Shown: in pieces, positions 19,166 to 27,493 of the stretch
Numbering within the stretch: the first letter of the stretch is position 1
Layout of the letters: every line of letters starts with the position of its first letter
Assembly (NCBI GenBank): GCA_002709835.1
Contig: PAQX01000105.1
Location: 1 to 32,397, forward strand
Direction: 5' to 3'
DNA: 32,397 nt
DNA from: Deltaproteobacteria bacterium
GTDB lineage: Bacteria > Myxococcota_A > UBA9160 > UBA4427
The notes under the pieces: model-generated
What the model was told of the DNA's origin: nothing
Databases searched by the model: none
The model's input: only the letters and a program-made list of their open reading frames with translations
Made by a program: the position numbers and the translations under genes

Positions 19166-19696
19166 CTAGTAGCCGACCGCGAGCAGTCGCGTAGCTACGA
19201 CTTCGAGCCGCTTGCGGTCACCGGAGGGGGATTCCCCGACGACGTTGACCTGCCACTTCGTGTGATTGAACTTGAGACCACCGAGGGTCATGTTGCAGCC
19301 CTCGGTGCAGGGCGCGCCTTCGCCGACGTACATGATCGGCGCGGCGGTCGGCGGATCGGGATCTGCGTAGTAGACCGGCTGGTCGCCCGTCCGGAACTCC
19401 GCCACGCTCGAGAGCGTCTCGGGGTTCGCTTCGTTCGGGAAGTCGGCCGGGTAGTTCGGCACCTGAGATCGCTCGCCCATGTTGCGAACGACCGCCCGAG
19501 CGTCGGCGATCCCTGCCTCTGCCGCGTAGAACGCGATCTGTTCCTGATTCTGGAAGCCTGCGACGGTGCCGTCGCTGGCCGCCGTCTGCATCGTCGACAG
19601 CGCGAGTGTGGAGACCGCGATCAGCAGAAGGACCGTGAGCATGAGTGCGATGCCGCCTTCACGGCAGAGATCCTCTCGGATTCTAGGCGTATCCAT
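19166..19696 (-). CDS. PilX-like minor pilin
   Basis: A 176-residue type IV pilus component. The N-terminus, REGGIALMLTVLLLIAVSTL, has the prepilin-like basic leader, a Gly-Gly and a long hydrophobic helix, but no Glu at position +5 after the predicted cleavage (G15/I16). PilX proteins commonly lack that Glu, which separates them from PilV/PilW/FimT. The next segment (QEQIAFYAAEAGIADAR) matches the PilX consensus. A cysteine pair (CTEGC) in the C-terminal half could form a disulfide. Its ATG overlaps the pilW stop as TGATG, so expression is coupled. Confidence 0.85.
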   Translation of the reverse strand: MDTPRIREDLCREGGIALMLTVLLLIAVSTLALSTMQTAASDGTVAGFQNQEQIAFYAAEAGIADARAVVRNMGERSQVPNYPADFPNEANPETLSSVAEFRTGDQPVYYADPDPPTAAPIMYVGEGAPCTEGCNMTLGGLKFNHTKWQVNVVGESPSGDRKRLEVVATRLLAVGY

Positions 19697-20730
19697 CAGA
19701 TGCTCCCCTGGATCACGACGTTGCGTGGCCGGACCGCGCCGAGCATGACGCGACGACGGAAGTTGTCGTTACCGACGACCGCAACGCGGTTCTCGAAGTT
19801 GCGGAAGACGCCGCTGTCGAAGTTCGGGTCGTTGGATTCGGCTCGCAGAACGATCGAGAAACGCACTTCGGCCAAGGCCGAATTATCCTCGTCGCCCGGG
19901 TCGTAGGCCGTCCCACTCACGCCCTGCTCTTCGCCTCCGTCGATTACGCCGTCGGAGTCGTTGTCGAAGAAGAGCGAGATCTGGAAGTCGTCGACGTCCT
20001 TGACGAGGAGGTCGCCGTTTCGTTCCAGGCGGCCAGTCGCGGCATCCTCGATGGAGTATCGGGCCGCCGGCACGATCACGATCTCCTCCGGTGCATCGGC
20101 GTTCGACGAGTGCGGGTCGAGCTGCCCGGCCAGAATCGTGAGCGTGATCAGGGCCGAAGAGGCGGCACCGACGGTTCCGCAGACGGCGCCGCGGCTCGGA
20201 TTCGCCATGTCGGCGAGGATGAAGCCACCGCCGACGCGGAAGTCCGCTTCGGGCGTGCCGTTGCCGTCGTTGTCGTAGAAGTACGAACCATCGTCGTCGA
20301 GATCGGTCGTCGTCGCGTCGAGCGCGAGGCCCGTGACCGTCGTGCCGACGGTGTTCGCTGCGTTCCAGCTCGCGAATGACGACAGTCTGGCCCCGAGCGT
20401 GCCGTCTCGCTCGTCGCTGGGAGCGATCATCTCGACCTCGGAAAGATAGAGCTCGTCACTGCCCCCGGTACGGTCGAGTGCACACACGGACGCGGCATCC
20501 GGGACCATGAAGCCGGCCATGCGGATCTCGCGCTCGAGGAGCGACGAGACGGCGCGGACGTTGTTCTGGACCTCGACGATCTGCTCGGTCACGAGCGAGG
20601 TCTTCTGCTGCGTCCGAAGGCTGTCGAGTGTCAGGTACATCACGATCGAGAGCACCGTGACGACCAACATGAGTTCGATCAGCGTGAAGCCTCCGCGCCG
20701 ATCACGTCGTCGAGCTACGGTCGAGCTCAT
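19696..20730 (-). CDS. PilW-like minor pilin
   Basis: A 344-residue prepilin with a class III signal: basic leader, cleavage G14/F15 and the motif GFTLIELMLV including Glu19 at +5. The hydrophobic helix is followed by TLDSLRTQQKTS...REIRMAGF, a PilW family hallmark. The bulk is a beta-rich globular part with DDDGSYFYDNDGNGTPE and FDNDSDGVIDGG, Asp-rich loops resembling calcium-binding motifs. The ATG at 20730 overlaps the pilV stop as ATGA. PilW, PilV, PilX and FimT are thought to form the priming complex at the pilus tip. Confidence 0.88.
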   Translation of the reverse strand: MSSTVARRRDRRGGFTLIELMLVVTVLSIVMYLTLDSLRTQQKTSLVTEQIVEVQNNVRAVSSLLEREIRMAGFMVPDAASVCALDRTGGSDELYLSEVEMIAPSDERDGTLGARLSSFASWNAANTVGTTVTGLALDATTTDLDDDGSYFYDNDGNGTPEADFRVGGGFILADMANPSRGAVCGTVGAASSALITLTILAGQLDPHSSNADAPEEIVIVPAARYSIEDAATGRLERNGDLLVKDVDDFQISLFFDNDSDGVIDGGEEQGVSGTAYDPGDEDNSALAEVRFSIVLRAESNDPNFDSGVFRNFENRVAVVGNDNFRRRVMLGAVRPRNVVIQGSI

Positions 20731-21164
20731 TCGTCGATCTCCCGCAGTCTCGCGCTCGTGAGCAGCACCTGCCGTCCCTGGCGCTTCTCGTCGTCCCAGG
20801 TCACGCGGACCTCGAGCGACTTGATCTGCACCAGGTTGGCGTCGGCATCGTCCCAGGAGACGCGCTCGGCGACGGTGTACGTGATCCCGTCCAGGCTGTT
20901 GATCGTGGCAGACGCGGCGTTGAACGCCCCCCCCGAGTCGTCGAGGTCGGTGTCGCCCCACGCGAAGCGCCCAAGCTCTTCCACCCGGTTGCGCGCGATC
21001 GCGCTCGCCTCCGAGAGGTGGCGCCCGCCGGCCCCCTCGGTGATTGCGCGCGCCTGCAGGCCGGCGACCCCGAGCAGCCCGATCGAGAGCACGACCATGG
21101 CGATCATCATCTCGACGAGAGTCAGCCCTCGCCGGTTTCGATCCCTCCGGTTCGATTTGCTCAT
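20727..21164 (-). CDS. PilV-like minor pilin
   Basis: A 145-residue prepilin, starting at ATG 21164 (overlapping the fimT stop as ATGA). The class III signal is RRGLTLVEMMIAMVVLSIGL with cleavage at G13/L14 and Glu18 at +5. The following LLGVAGLQARAI...AR.RVEEL pattern is that of PilV/type IV pilus modification proteins. It fits the usual fimT-pilV-pilW-pilX order. A longer frame reaching 21350 runs through fimT and has no start signal. Confidence 0.88.
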   Translation of the reverse strand: MSKSNRRDRNRRGLTLVEMMIAMVVLSIGLLGVAGLQARAITEGAGGRHLSEASAIARNRVEELGRFAWGDTDLDDSGGAFNAASATINSLDGITYTVAERVSWDDADANLVQIKSLEVRVTWDDEKRQGRQVLLTSARLREIDE

Positions 21165-21877
21165 AGCGACCAGGCTCCGCTGTTCCGGTCCCACGTGTGG
21201 ACGCGGACGCCACCGAGGGGCGACAGATTCACGGCGAAGTCGCGACTCCTCGCCCAGAGGTAGATCGTTCCTCCTCCCGAGCCGAGCTGACCGGCCGAAC
21301 AGGCAGCATCGATCGCCACCGGGATTCCGTCGGGTCGGAACTGGACCCACGTCGCAGCATCCCCGTTGGGCAGTTCGAGCGTCGAGCCAGCTCCAGGGAT
21401 CGTGCCGGGGACTTCATCGGGAATCGGCGTGTTTACCGGCGGACCGTTGAAGCCCCAGCCAACGCCATCCTGGGCGTTGAACGTGATGGTCTCTTCGCCG
21501 GCGTCGATCTGACAGTTCTGGTTGGCCGAACCCGGCGCACCGTCGTTCAGCACCAGGATCGGAACCGCACCGCCGTCGGGGCGTTCGAGATCATTCCCTG
21601 CAGTGTCCCCTGCTCCTCCGATCGCAAAGAACACGATGTGGTTCGAGCCGGTTCGGATCGCCTGGGCGCGGGCGTGGCTGAACGCGTTGGCGACGGAGCG
21701 CGCCGCGGCACGGCCGTTGATCCCATCGAAATATCGGTCGACGTTCGGCACCGCGATCGCCGTCACGGCCCCGATGATCGCCAGGACGATCGCGACCTCG
21801 ATCAGGGTGAAACCAGCGGCGCCGCGTATCCGTCGACCCGCGGCCGGTCTTCCTGCGGTTTTCGCCTGCCGGTCCAT
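21161..21877 (-). CDS. FimT/GspH-family minor pseudopilin
   Basis: First gene of the minor-pilin unit. The 238-residue protein has the class III signal AAGFTLIEVAIVLAIIGA, with cleavage G22/F23 and Glu27 at +5. It continues with AVPNVDRYF and ARSVANAFSHARAQAIRTG, a FimT/GspH hallmark. The C-terminal part ends in a beta-rich region typical of GspH (GTIYLWARSRDFAVNLSPLG). The ATG at 21877 is preceded by GGAGGAGC, a strong ribosome-binding site, which decides the start. FimT proteins have been linked to DNA binding in natural transformation in some species; whether this one does is not shown here. Confidence 0.87.
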   Translation of the reverse strand: MDRQAKTAGRPAAGRRIRGAAGFTLIEVAIVLAIIGAVTAIAVPNVDRYFDGINGRAAARSVANAFSHARAQAIRTGSNHIVFFAIGGAGDTAGNDLERPDGGAVPILVLNDGAPGSANQNCQIDAGEETITFNAQDGVGWGFNGPPVNTPIPDEVPGTIPGAGSTLELPNGDAATWVQFRPDGIPVAIDAACSAGQLGSGGGTIYLWARSRDFAVNLSPLGGVRVHTWDRNSGAWSL

Positions 21878-21944
21878 CACGCTCCTCCGGTAGGCTCCCG
21901 AAATCCACGCGGCGCGGACCAGAGGAAACCGACACGTCCTCGGA

Positions 21945-21981
21945 GAGTGTTTCGGCAATCCGGCGGATTGATTGAGTGTTT
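21945..21981. promoter_or_regulatory. Candidate operator upstream of the minor-pilin operon
   Basis: Two direct copies of GAGTGTTT (21945-21952 and 21974-21981, 29 bases apart) flank an inverted repeat, CAATCC-GGC-GGATTG (21956-21970). The cluster lies 68-104 bases upstream of the fimT start, where a regulator would bind. No clean sigma-54 or sigma-70 promoter was identified beside it. The remainder of 21878-22106 shows nothing recognisable. Confidence 0.33.
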
Positions 21982-22106
21982 TGCCTGCCCAGGGAAGCGG
22001 GACGCACCCAATCCAGCCGCATCGAACACGCAACTCTGGGACCTGGCGTGTGAGCCGGTCCGGAACGCCGCCTACCCCGCGATCCAGGGCGCGAAGCGCG
22101 ATTCTC

Positions 22107-23639
22107 TCAGACGAACAAGCGACGCAGCACCTTGTTGCCGAAGACGGTGCGCACCATCTTGCGCAGTCCCTCGGCACTCTCCTCGGTGTACGGATAGCCG
22201 CCCTGCGCCTTCTTGGTCGTGTCGACGATGACCGGGTGGACGTGGCAGTAGCCGCGGATCCCGACTTCACCGTTCACCTGGCCGACGCCGCTCTCCTTCA
22301 CGCCGCCGAAGGGCGCCTCGGCGACCCCGTAGGTCACGGCAATGTCGTTCACCGACACGCTCCCCGTCACCATCTTCGCCCCGATCCGAGCGCCCTTCTC
22401 GAGGTCCTGGGTCCAGACGTTCCCGGACAGCCCGTAGTCGGAGTCGTTCGCCAGCTCGAGCGCCTCGTCCTCGTTCCGGACCTTCTGGATCGCCACGATC
22501 GGCCCGAAGGTTTCCCGCCGCATCAAGTCCATCGTGTGATCCACGTCCGTCACGACCGTCGGCGGGAAGTAGTACCCGGAGAGGCTGCGGTTGCGCTCGC
22601 CCCCGACGAGAACCTGGGCGCCCTTCTCCCGGGCATCCTTCATGTGGTCTTCGATGATGTCCATCTGCTTGTCCCAGAAGACCGCGCCCACGTCCGACGC
22701 CCCGCTCGCCGCCTGAGTCAGAGGCTTCGCCATCTCGACGACCTTGTCGACGAAGGGCTCGTAGATCGACTCGGGCACGTAGACCCGCTCCGTCCCGCAG
22801 CAGTAGTGACCCGTATTGAAGAAGGAGCCGCGCACCGCACCATCCGCCGCGCGCTCGAGGTCCGCGTCCGCGCATACGATCATCGCGTCCTTGCCCCCGA
22901 GTTCGAGCGTGCACGGGATCAGATTGCGACCGCACGCCTCGCCGACCTTGCGGCCGGTCGCGACGCTCCCGGTGAAAGAGATTTTGTCGACGCCTGCATC
23001 GAGAAGCGCGGCACCCGTCTCGCCGTCGCCCTGGACGACCTGATAGAGGTCCTTGGGAAGCCCCGCCTTCTCACAGATCTCCTGGAGGAGCACCGCGGAG
23101 AAGGGCGTGACTTCACTCGGCTTGTGCACGACCGCATTGCCCGCCATGAGCGCCTGAGCGAGCGGGTTCGCGGCGAGGGCCACCGGGCCGTTCCAGGGCG
23201 TGATCAGCCCGACGACGCCGAGGGGCTGATAATGAAGCGTGACCTTCTTCGCGAAGCGCATCACACCGGAGGGACGACGGGTCTTCGTCGCGAGGTAATT
23301 CTTGCCGTGCTTCGCGTAGTGGGAAATCTGCATGCAGGGCGCGAGGACCTCCATGCTGATCGCCTCGTTGAGGGCCTTGCCCGTCTCCTTGACGACGAGA
23401 TCGACGATTTCGTCCTGCCGTTCCACCATCCCATCGACGATCGACCAGAGCACCTGCGCGCGTTCGTCGAAGGAGCGGGTCGCCCATTGGCGCTGAGCCT
23501 TCCGCCCGCGTTCGACCGCGGCGCGGACCTCGTCCGCAGTCGCCGACTGGAACTGGCCGATGGACTCGAGGGTCACGGGGCTCTTGATGTCGTAGCGACG
23601 TGCGTCGCCTTCGGAGGGAATCTCGGCGAAGAGGGCCAT
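22107..23639 (-). CDS. Aldehyde dehydrogenase family protein
   Basis: A 510-residue NAD(P)-dependent aldehyde dehydrogenase, oxidising an aldehyde to the acid. It has the substrate/oxyanion Asn150 (TPWNGP), the cofactor-binding HKPSEVTP (172-179), SFTGSVATG, the general-base Glu246 in LELGGKD, and catalytic Cys280 in GHYCCGTERV. The usual GQxC reads GHYC, a His for Gln change. The ETFGPIVAIQKV and APFGGVKESGVG motifs are present. The ATG at 23639 has AAGGAG eight bases ahead. Substrate is unknown: the surroundings (pilins, ABC exporters) give no hint. A 90-base gap separates it from the exporter genes. Confidence 0.92.
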   Translation of the reverse strand: MALFAEIPSEGDARRYDIKSPVTLESIGQFQSATADEVRAAVERGRKAQRQWATRSFDERAQVLWSIVDGMVERQDEIVDLVVKETGKALNEAISMEVLAPCMQISHYAKHGKNYLATKTRRPSGVMRFAKKVTLHYQPLGVVGLITPWNGPVALAANPLAQALMAGNAVVHKPSEVTPFSAVLLQEICEKAGLPKDLYQVVQGDGETGAALLDAGVDKISFTGSVATGRKVGEACGRNLIPCTLELGGKDAMIVCADADLERAADGAVRGSFFNTGHYCCGTERVYVPESIYEPFVDKVVEMAKPLTQAASGASDVGAVFWDKQMDIIEDHMKDAREKGAQVLVGGERNRSLSGYYFPPTVVTDVDHTMDLMRRETFGPIVAIQKVRNEDEALELANDSDYGLSGNVWTQDLEKGARIGAKMVTGSVSVNDIAVTYGVAEAPFGGVKESGVGQVNGEVGIRGYCHVHPVIVDTTKKAQGGYPYTEESAEGLRKMVRTVFGNKVLRRLFV

Positions 23640-23729
23640 GTCGGGGACTCCTTGGGCTCGCGCGCCCGATCGAGCGTCGCGCGGAGGGAAAGCCCCGAGT
23701 CTATCGAACGGATCGACCGCCGGGGGGCG

Positions 23730-25676
23730 TCAGGCGGGCCGAGCGCTCGGCGCCGAACCCGACTCGCTCGCGCCCTGATTCTCCGACTGGAGCTCATGCA
23801 GGCGCGCGTAGTGCCCACCGCGGGCGAGCAGCGCATCGTGGGGACCGGACTCCATCAGCCGGCCGTCCTTCAGGACGTGGATCGTATCCACGTCGCGGAT
23901 CGTCGAGAGACGGTGGGCGATCGCGATGGCGGTCTTGCCCTCCATCAGCACGTGGATCCCGCGCTGGATCGCGGCCTCGGTCTCGGTGTCGATCGCGCTG
24001 GTGGCTTCGTCGAGGACGAGAATGTGCGCGTCGTGCGCGAGCGCGCGGGCAAAAGAGAGGATCTGCCGCTGCCCGGTCGAGAAGTTCGCACCGCGCTCGA
24101 AGACTTCGGTCCCGTACCCTTCTGGCAGGCGTCGGATGAAGGGATCCGCCTCGACGGAACGCGCCGCTTCCTCGATCTCTTCCTGCGAGACGTCGTCGCG
24201 ACCGAGGGCGATGTTGCGGGCAACGCTGCCGCTGAAGAGGAAGACGTCCTGAAGCACCGTCGCGACGCGACGGCGCAAGTCCTGCTGGGGAAGATCGCGG
24301 ACGTCGATGCCATCCACGCGCACGGCACCTCGGTCGACGTCGTAGAGCCGCGTGAGCAGCTTGATGACCGTGGTCTTCCCGGCACCCGTCGCCCCCACGA
24401 AGGCAACCTTCCGACCGACGTCGACGGTGAAGCTCACGTCCCGAAGGATCCAGTCGACCTCGTCCTCGTCGACGCCATCGGTGTCCTGGTAGGAGAACCA
24501 GACGTGATCGAATTCGACGAGCCCCCGCTTCTCCGGGTCGCTTGCGGGGGCGGCGTCGACGCGGTCCGCGACGGCGGGTTCCGTGTCGAGCACCTGAAAG
24601 ATGCGCTCGGCCCCCGCCATGGCGGACTGCATCACCGAATATTTCGCCGACAGGTCGCGGAGCGGCATGAAGAAGCGCTGCATGTAGTCTATGAAGACGT
24701 ACATAATGCCGACTTCGGCGATGCCCGTCCCTACGCCGATGATGACCGCCATCGTGATGCCCGTTGCGACTTCGACGGTGGCGAACAAGAGCGAGTCGTA
24801 GCGGATGGACTTGTTCCACGCGTTGCGGTGGTCCGCGTTCATGGCGTCGAACTCCGCCATGTTGCGATCCTCGCGACTGAAGAGCTGCACGACCTTCATC
24901 CCGGTCACGCTCTCCTGGATGTAGGTATTGATCCGTGCAATCCGGACCCGAACCTCCCGGAAGGCTTCGCGCACCTTGAGGCGAAAGAAGAAGGCAGCGA
25001 CCGCCAGGATGGGCACGATCGCGAACGCCCAGCCCGCCAGCAGCGAGGACAGCGCGAAGAGCACCACCGCGTAGCCCACCATCTTGATCACGTCGGTGAT
25101 CAACGCGACGAGTCCCTGCGCGAACATCTCGGCGACGTTCTCCACGTCATTGGTCGCACGGGTCACGAGGCGCCCTACCGGAATCACGTCGAAGTAGCTC
25201 ATATGAAGCGTCTGGATGTGGCGGAACACGTGATCGCGGAGCTCGCGCATCGCGTACTGCCCCGTCGAAGCCATCAGGACCTGATATACGTACTGGAGGA
25301 CGCCGAGAGACAGCGTCGTGAGGACGTAGAGGAGCGCGAGCCACTCCGCGACGGGCCAGCCGACCGGCGGCTCGAGAAGAACCGCGAGCGCCTCTTCGAC
25401 CTCGGCGCTGAACATCGAGAGGGACGTCTCCGGGTCGTCTCGCGCCTCGAGCAGCTCGAGCCCATTGACCTCGGCCACATAGTCGATGCCGGCCTTCACG
25501 ATCCACGCGGGCGTGAGTTCGAGGGCAAAGAGCGGGAGGAAGAGCAGGAGCGTCATCGCGACCTGCCGTCGGAACGGCCGTACGTAGGGCCAGAGGCGCA
25601 TCAGGATCCGCGTGTCGTACGCCTTCCCGAGTTCTTCCTCGGAGAACGCGTCGCTCTCGGCGTCGTTCGCGCTCAT
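23730..25676 (-). CDS. ABC half-exporter subunit with catalytic ATPase site
   Basis: A 648-residue protein fused from a six-helix membrane domain and an ATPase domain (type IV/Mdl-MsbA exporter fold). Walker A is GATGAGKTT (428-436), Walker B ILVLDE (552-557) with catalytic Glu557, and the switch His588 lies in IAHRL. Its signature is FSTGQ (532-536), not LSGGQ. A 50-residue hydrophilic stretch (about 61-111) separates TM1 and TM2 and probably forms an enlarged extracytoplasmic loop. The ATG at 25676 overlaps the partner's stop as ATGA. The degeneracy complements that of the upstream subunit, so they are most likely obligate partners. Substrate is unknown. Confidence 0.92.
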   Translation of the reverse strand: MSANDAESDAFSEEELGKAYDTRILMRLWPYVRPFRRQVAMTLLLFLPLFALELTPAWIVKAGIDYVAEVNGLELLEARDDPETSLSMFSAEVEEALAVLLEPPVGWPVAEWLALLYVLTTLSLGVLQYVYQVLMASTGQYAMRELRDHVFRHIQTLHMSYFDVIPVGRLVTRATNDVENVAEMFAQGLVALITDVIKMVGYAVVLFALSSLLAGWAFAIVPILAVAAFFFRLKVREAFREVRVRIARINTYIQESVTGMKVVQLFSREDRNMAEFDAMNADHRNAWNKSIRYDSLLFATVEVATGITMAVIIGVGTGIAEVGIMYVFIDYMQRFFMPLRDLSAKYSVMQSAMAGAERIFQVLDTEPAVADRVDAAPASDPEKRGLVEFDHVWFSYQDTDGVDEDEVDWILRDVSFTVDVGRKVAFVGATGAGKTTVIKLLTRLYDVDRGAVRVDGIDVRDLPQQDLRRRVATVLQDVFLFSGSVARNIALGRDDVSQEEIEEAARSVEADPFIRRLPEGYGTEVFERGANFSTGQRQILSFARALAHDAHILVLDEATSAIDTETEAAIQRGIHVLMEGKTAIAIAHRLSTIRDVDTIHVLKDGRLMESGPHDALLARGGHYARLHELQSENQGASESGSAPSARPA

Positions 25677-27493
25677 GCGCCCTCCCCGGCCGCGGCCCGG
25701 CGCTCTTCCTCTTCCTGCTCTTCGGCAAGGCGGGTATAGAGGCCGCCCTTCGCCATCAGCTCGTCGTGCGTCCCGCGCTCCACGATCCTGCCCGCGTCGA
25801 GCACGACGATCTGGTCGAGGGTCCGAACGGAGTTGATCCGACTCGCGACGACCACGACCGTCCGACCGGCGAAGACCTGCCCCAGCTCGGTGGTGATCTT
25901 ACGTTCGGTCTCGGCGTCGACGGCGGAGAGCGTGTCGTCGAGGATCAGGATGCGCGGGTCGAGGGCAAGCGCCCGCGCGAGCGCGGTGCGCTGGCGCTGA
26001 CCGCCCGAGAGCATCACGCCCCGCTCCCCGACCAGCGTGTCGTAGCCCTGAGGCAGGTCTTCGATGTCGCCTGCCAGCTGAGCGCGCCGGGCAGCCTGTT
26101 CGACCTCCGCGCGCGTGGCGTCCGGCGGCAGGCCGTAGGCGATGTTCTCGTGGAGCGGCATCGAGAACAGGAAGGAGTCCTGGGGAACCATCGCGATCGA
26201 GGTGCGCAGTCGCGAGACGGCGATCTGGTTCACGTCGATGCCGTCGATGTAGAGCTCGCCCTTCCCCACTTCGTAGATGCGCGGGATCAGCGCCGCCATC
26301 GTCGACTTGCCGGAACCGACGGGACCGACGACACCGAGCGAGCTTCCCGCCGGTACCGAGAGGGACACGTCGGTGAGCGCGTTCTCGCGAGCATGGTCCC
26401 CGTACCCGAACGAGAGCCCGCGGAACTCGATCTCTCCGCGAAGCTGCCCCGGGTCGACGGCGTCCGGGTGGTCGGCGATCGCCGGCTCGACCGAGAGGAT
26501 TTCGTCGATCCGCTGCATCGCCGAGGCGCCCCGCTGGAGCATGTTGATCGAGTAGCCGAGCATCATCGTGGGGAAGGTGAGGACGCGGGCGAAGATCGTG
26601 AACGAGAAGAGCGCGCCTGCTTCGAGCGTGCCGGCGGCCATCATGTCCAGCCCGAGATAAAGGACCATGCCGAGGCCCGCAGCGGGTAGCAGACCGGTAA
26701 CCGCGGGCATCGCGGAGCTGGCCCGGACGAGCGCGAGCTGATGCGAGCGGAGATCGTCGTTCGCAACCGCGAATCCCTCCGCCTGCTCGTCCTCCATCGC
26801 ATAGGCCTTCACGACCCCGATCCCCGCGATGTTTTCCTGGACGAGGTTCGACATCGAAGCGAGGGATTCCTGCGCAGCGAGGCTCCGCTTGAACAGACGC
26901 TGACCGATCACCCGGGAGATCACGATGAAGAGCGGGTACGGCAGGACCATCACGATCGCGAGCTTCAGACTCATGGTCGACATCGCGATGAAGGCCCCGA
27001 TGAAGAGGATCGGGCTCTGGGCGATCGACAGCAGGCCCATCCCCAGCAACAGGCGGACCGAGTTCAGGTCGTTCACACAGCGACTCATGAGGTCACCGGT
27101 CCGCCACCGGAAATAGAACGACTGGGGCTGTCTCTGGAGGTGGGCGAAGAGATCGTTCCGGATCTCGTACTCGACCTCACGGGCGGCGTCGAAGACGAGC
27201 TGGCGGGAGAAGAATCGGAGGATGCCGCCGATGATCGCGACCGCCGCGATCTCCCAGCACATCCGAATGACCTCGGCATTCGAGATTTCCGGGTCGATCA
27301 GGCCGTTGACCGCGCTCCCGACCAGCATCGGGATCGCCACGAAGGTCCCGACGTAGAGGATCACGACGACGAACCAGAGCAGGTAGTAGCGCCAGTTTCG
27401 CCGCAGGTAGACCGAGAGGCGCCGCAGTGCGTGACGCACGGCGGATTCGCCCTCCGCCGGCGGCGTGATCGTCGTCCCGGCCGCCGCGCTCAT
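25673..27493 (-). CDS. ABC half-exporter subunit with degenerate ATPase site
   Basis: A 606-residue membrane-domain/ATPase fusion paired with the next gene. Walker A is GPVGSGKST (390-398) and the signature is canonical LSGGQ (495-499). Walker B ends LILDD, with Asp520 replacing the catalytic Glu, and the H-loop reads VVASRINSV with Ser551 replacing His. This is the pattern of the non-hydrolysing half in heterodimeric exporters such as BmrCD, TmrAB and TM287/288. The ATG at 27493 is chosen because the frame upstream overlaps the glycosyltransferase, whose stop it joins as ATGA. Substrate cannot be read from sequence. Confidence 0.92.
   Translation of the reverse strand: MSAAAGTTITPPAEGESAVRHALRRLSVYLRRNWRYYLLWFVVVILYVGTFVAIPMLVGSAVNGLIDPEISNAEVIRMCWEIAAVAIIGGILRFFSRQLVFDAAREVEYEIRNDLFAHLQRQPQSFYFRWRTGDLMSRCVNDLNSVRLLLGMGLLSIAQSPILFIGAFIAMSTMSLKLAIVMVLPYPLFIVISRVIGQRLFKRSLAAQESLASMSNLVQENIAGIGVVKAYAMEDEQAEGFAVANDDLRSHQLALVRASSAMPAVTGLLPAAGLGMVLYLGLDMMAAGTLEAGALFSFTIFARVLTFPTMMLGYSINMLQRGASAMQRIDEILSVEPAIADHPDAVDPGQLRGEIEFRGLSFGYGDHARENALTDVSLSVPAGSSLGVVGPVGSGKSTMAALIPRIYEVGKGELYIDGIDVNQIAVSRLRTSIAMVPQDSFLFSMPLHENIAYGLPPDATRAEVEQAARRAQLAGDIEDLPQGYDTLVGERGVMLSGGQRQRTALARALALDPRILILDDTLSAVDAETERKITTELGQVFAGRTVVVVASRINSVRTLDQIVVLDAGRIVERGTHDELMAKGGLYTRLAEEQEEEERRAAAGEGA

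Noticed and set aside
21972..25739. 1,255-codon plus-strand open frame across the aldehyde dehydrogenase and an exporter gene
   Set aside because: It is His/Asp/Arg-rich shadow coding over two well-recognised minus-strand genes.
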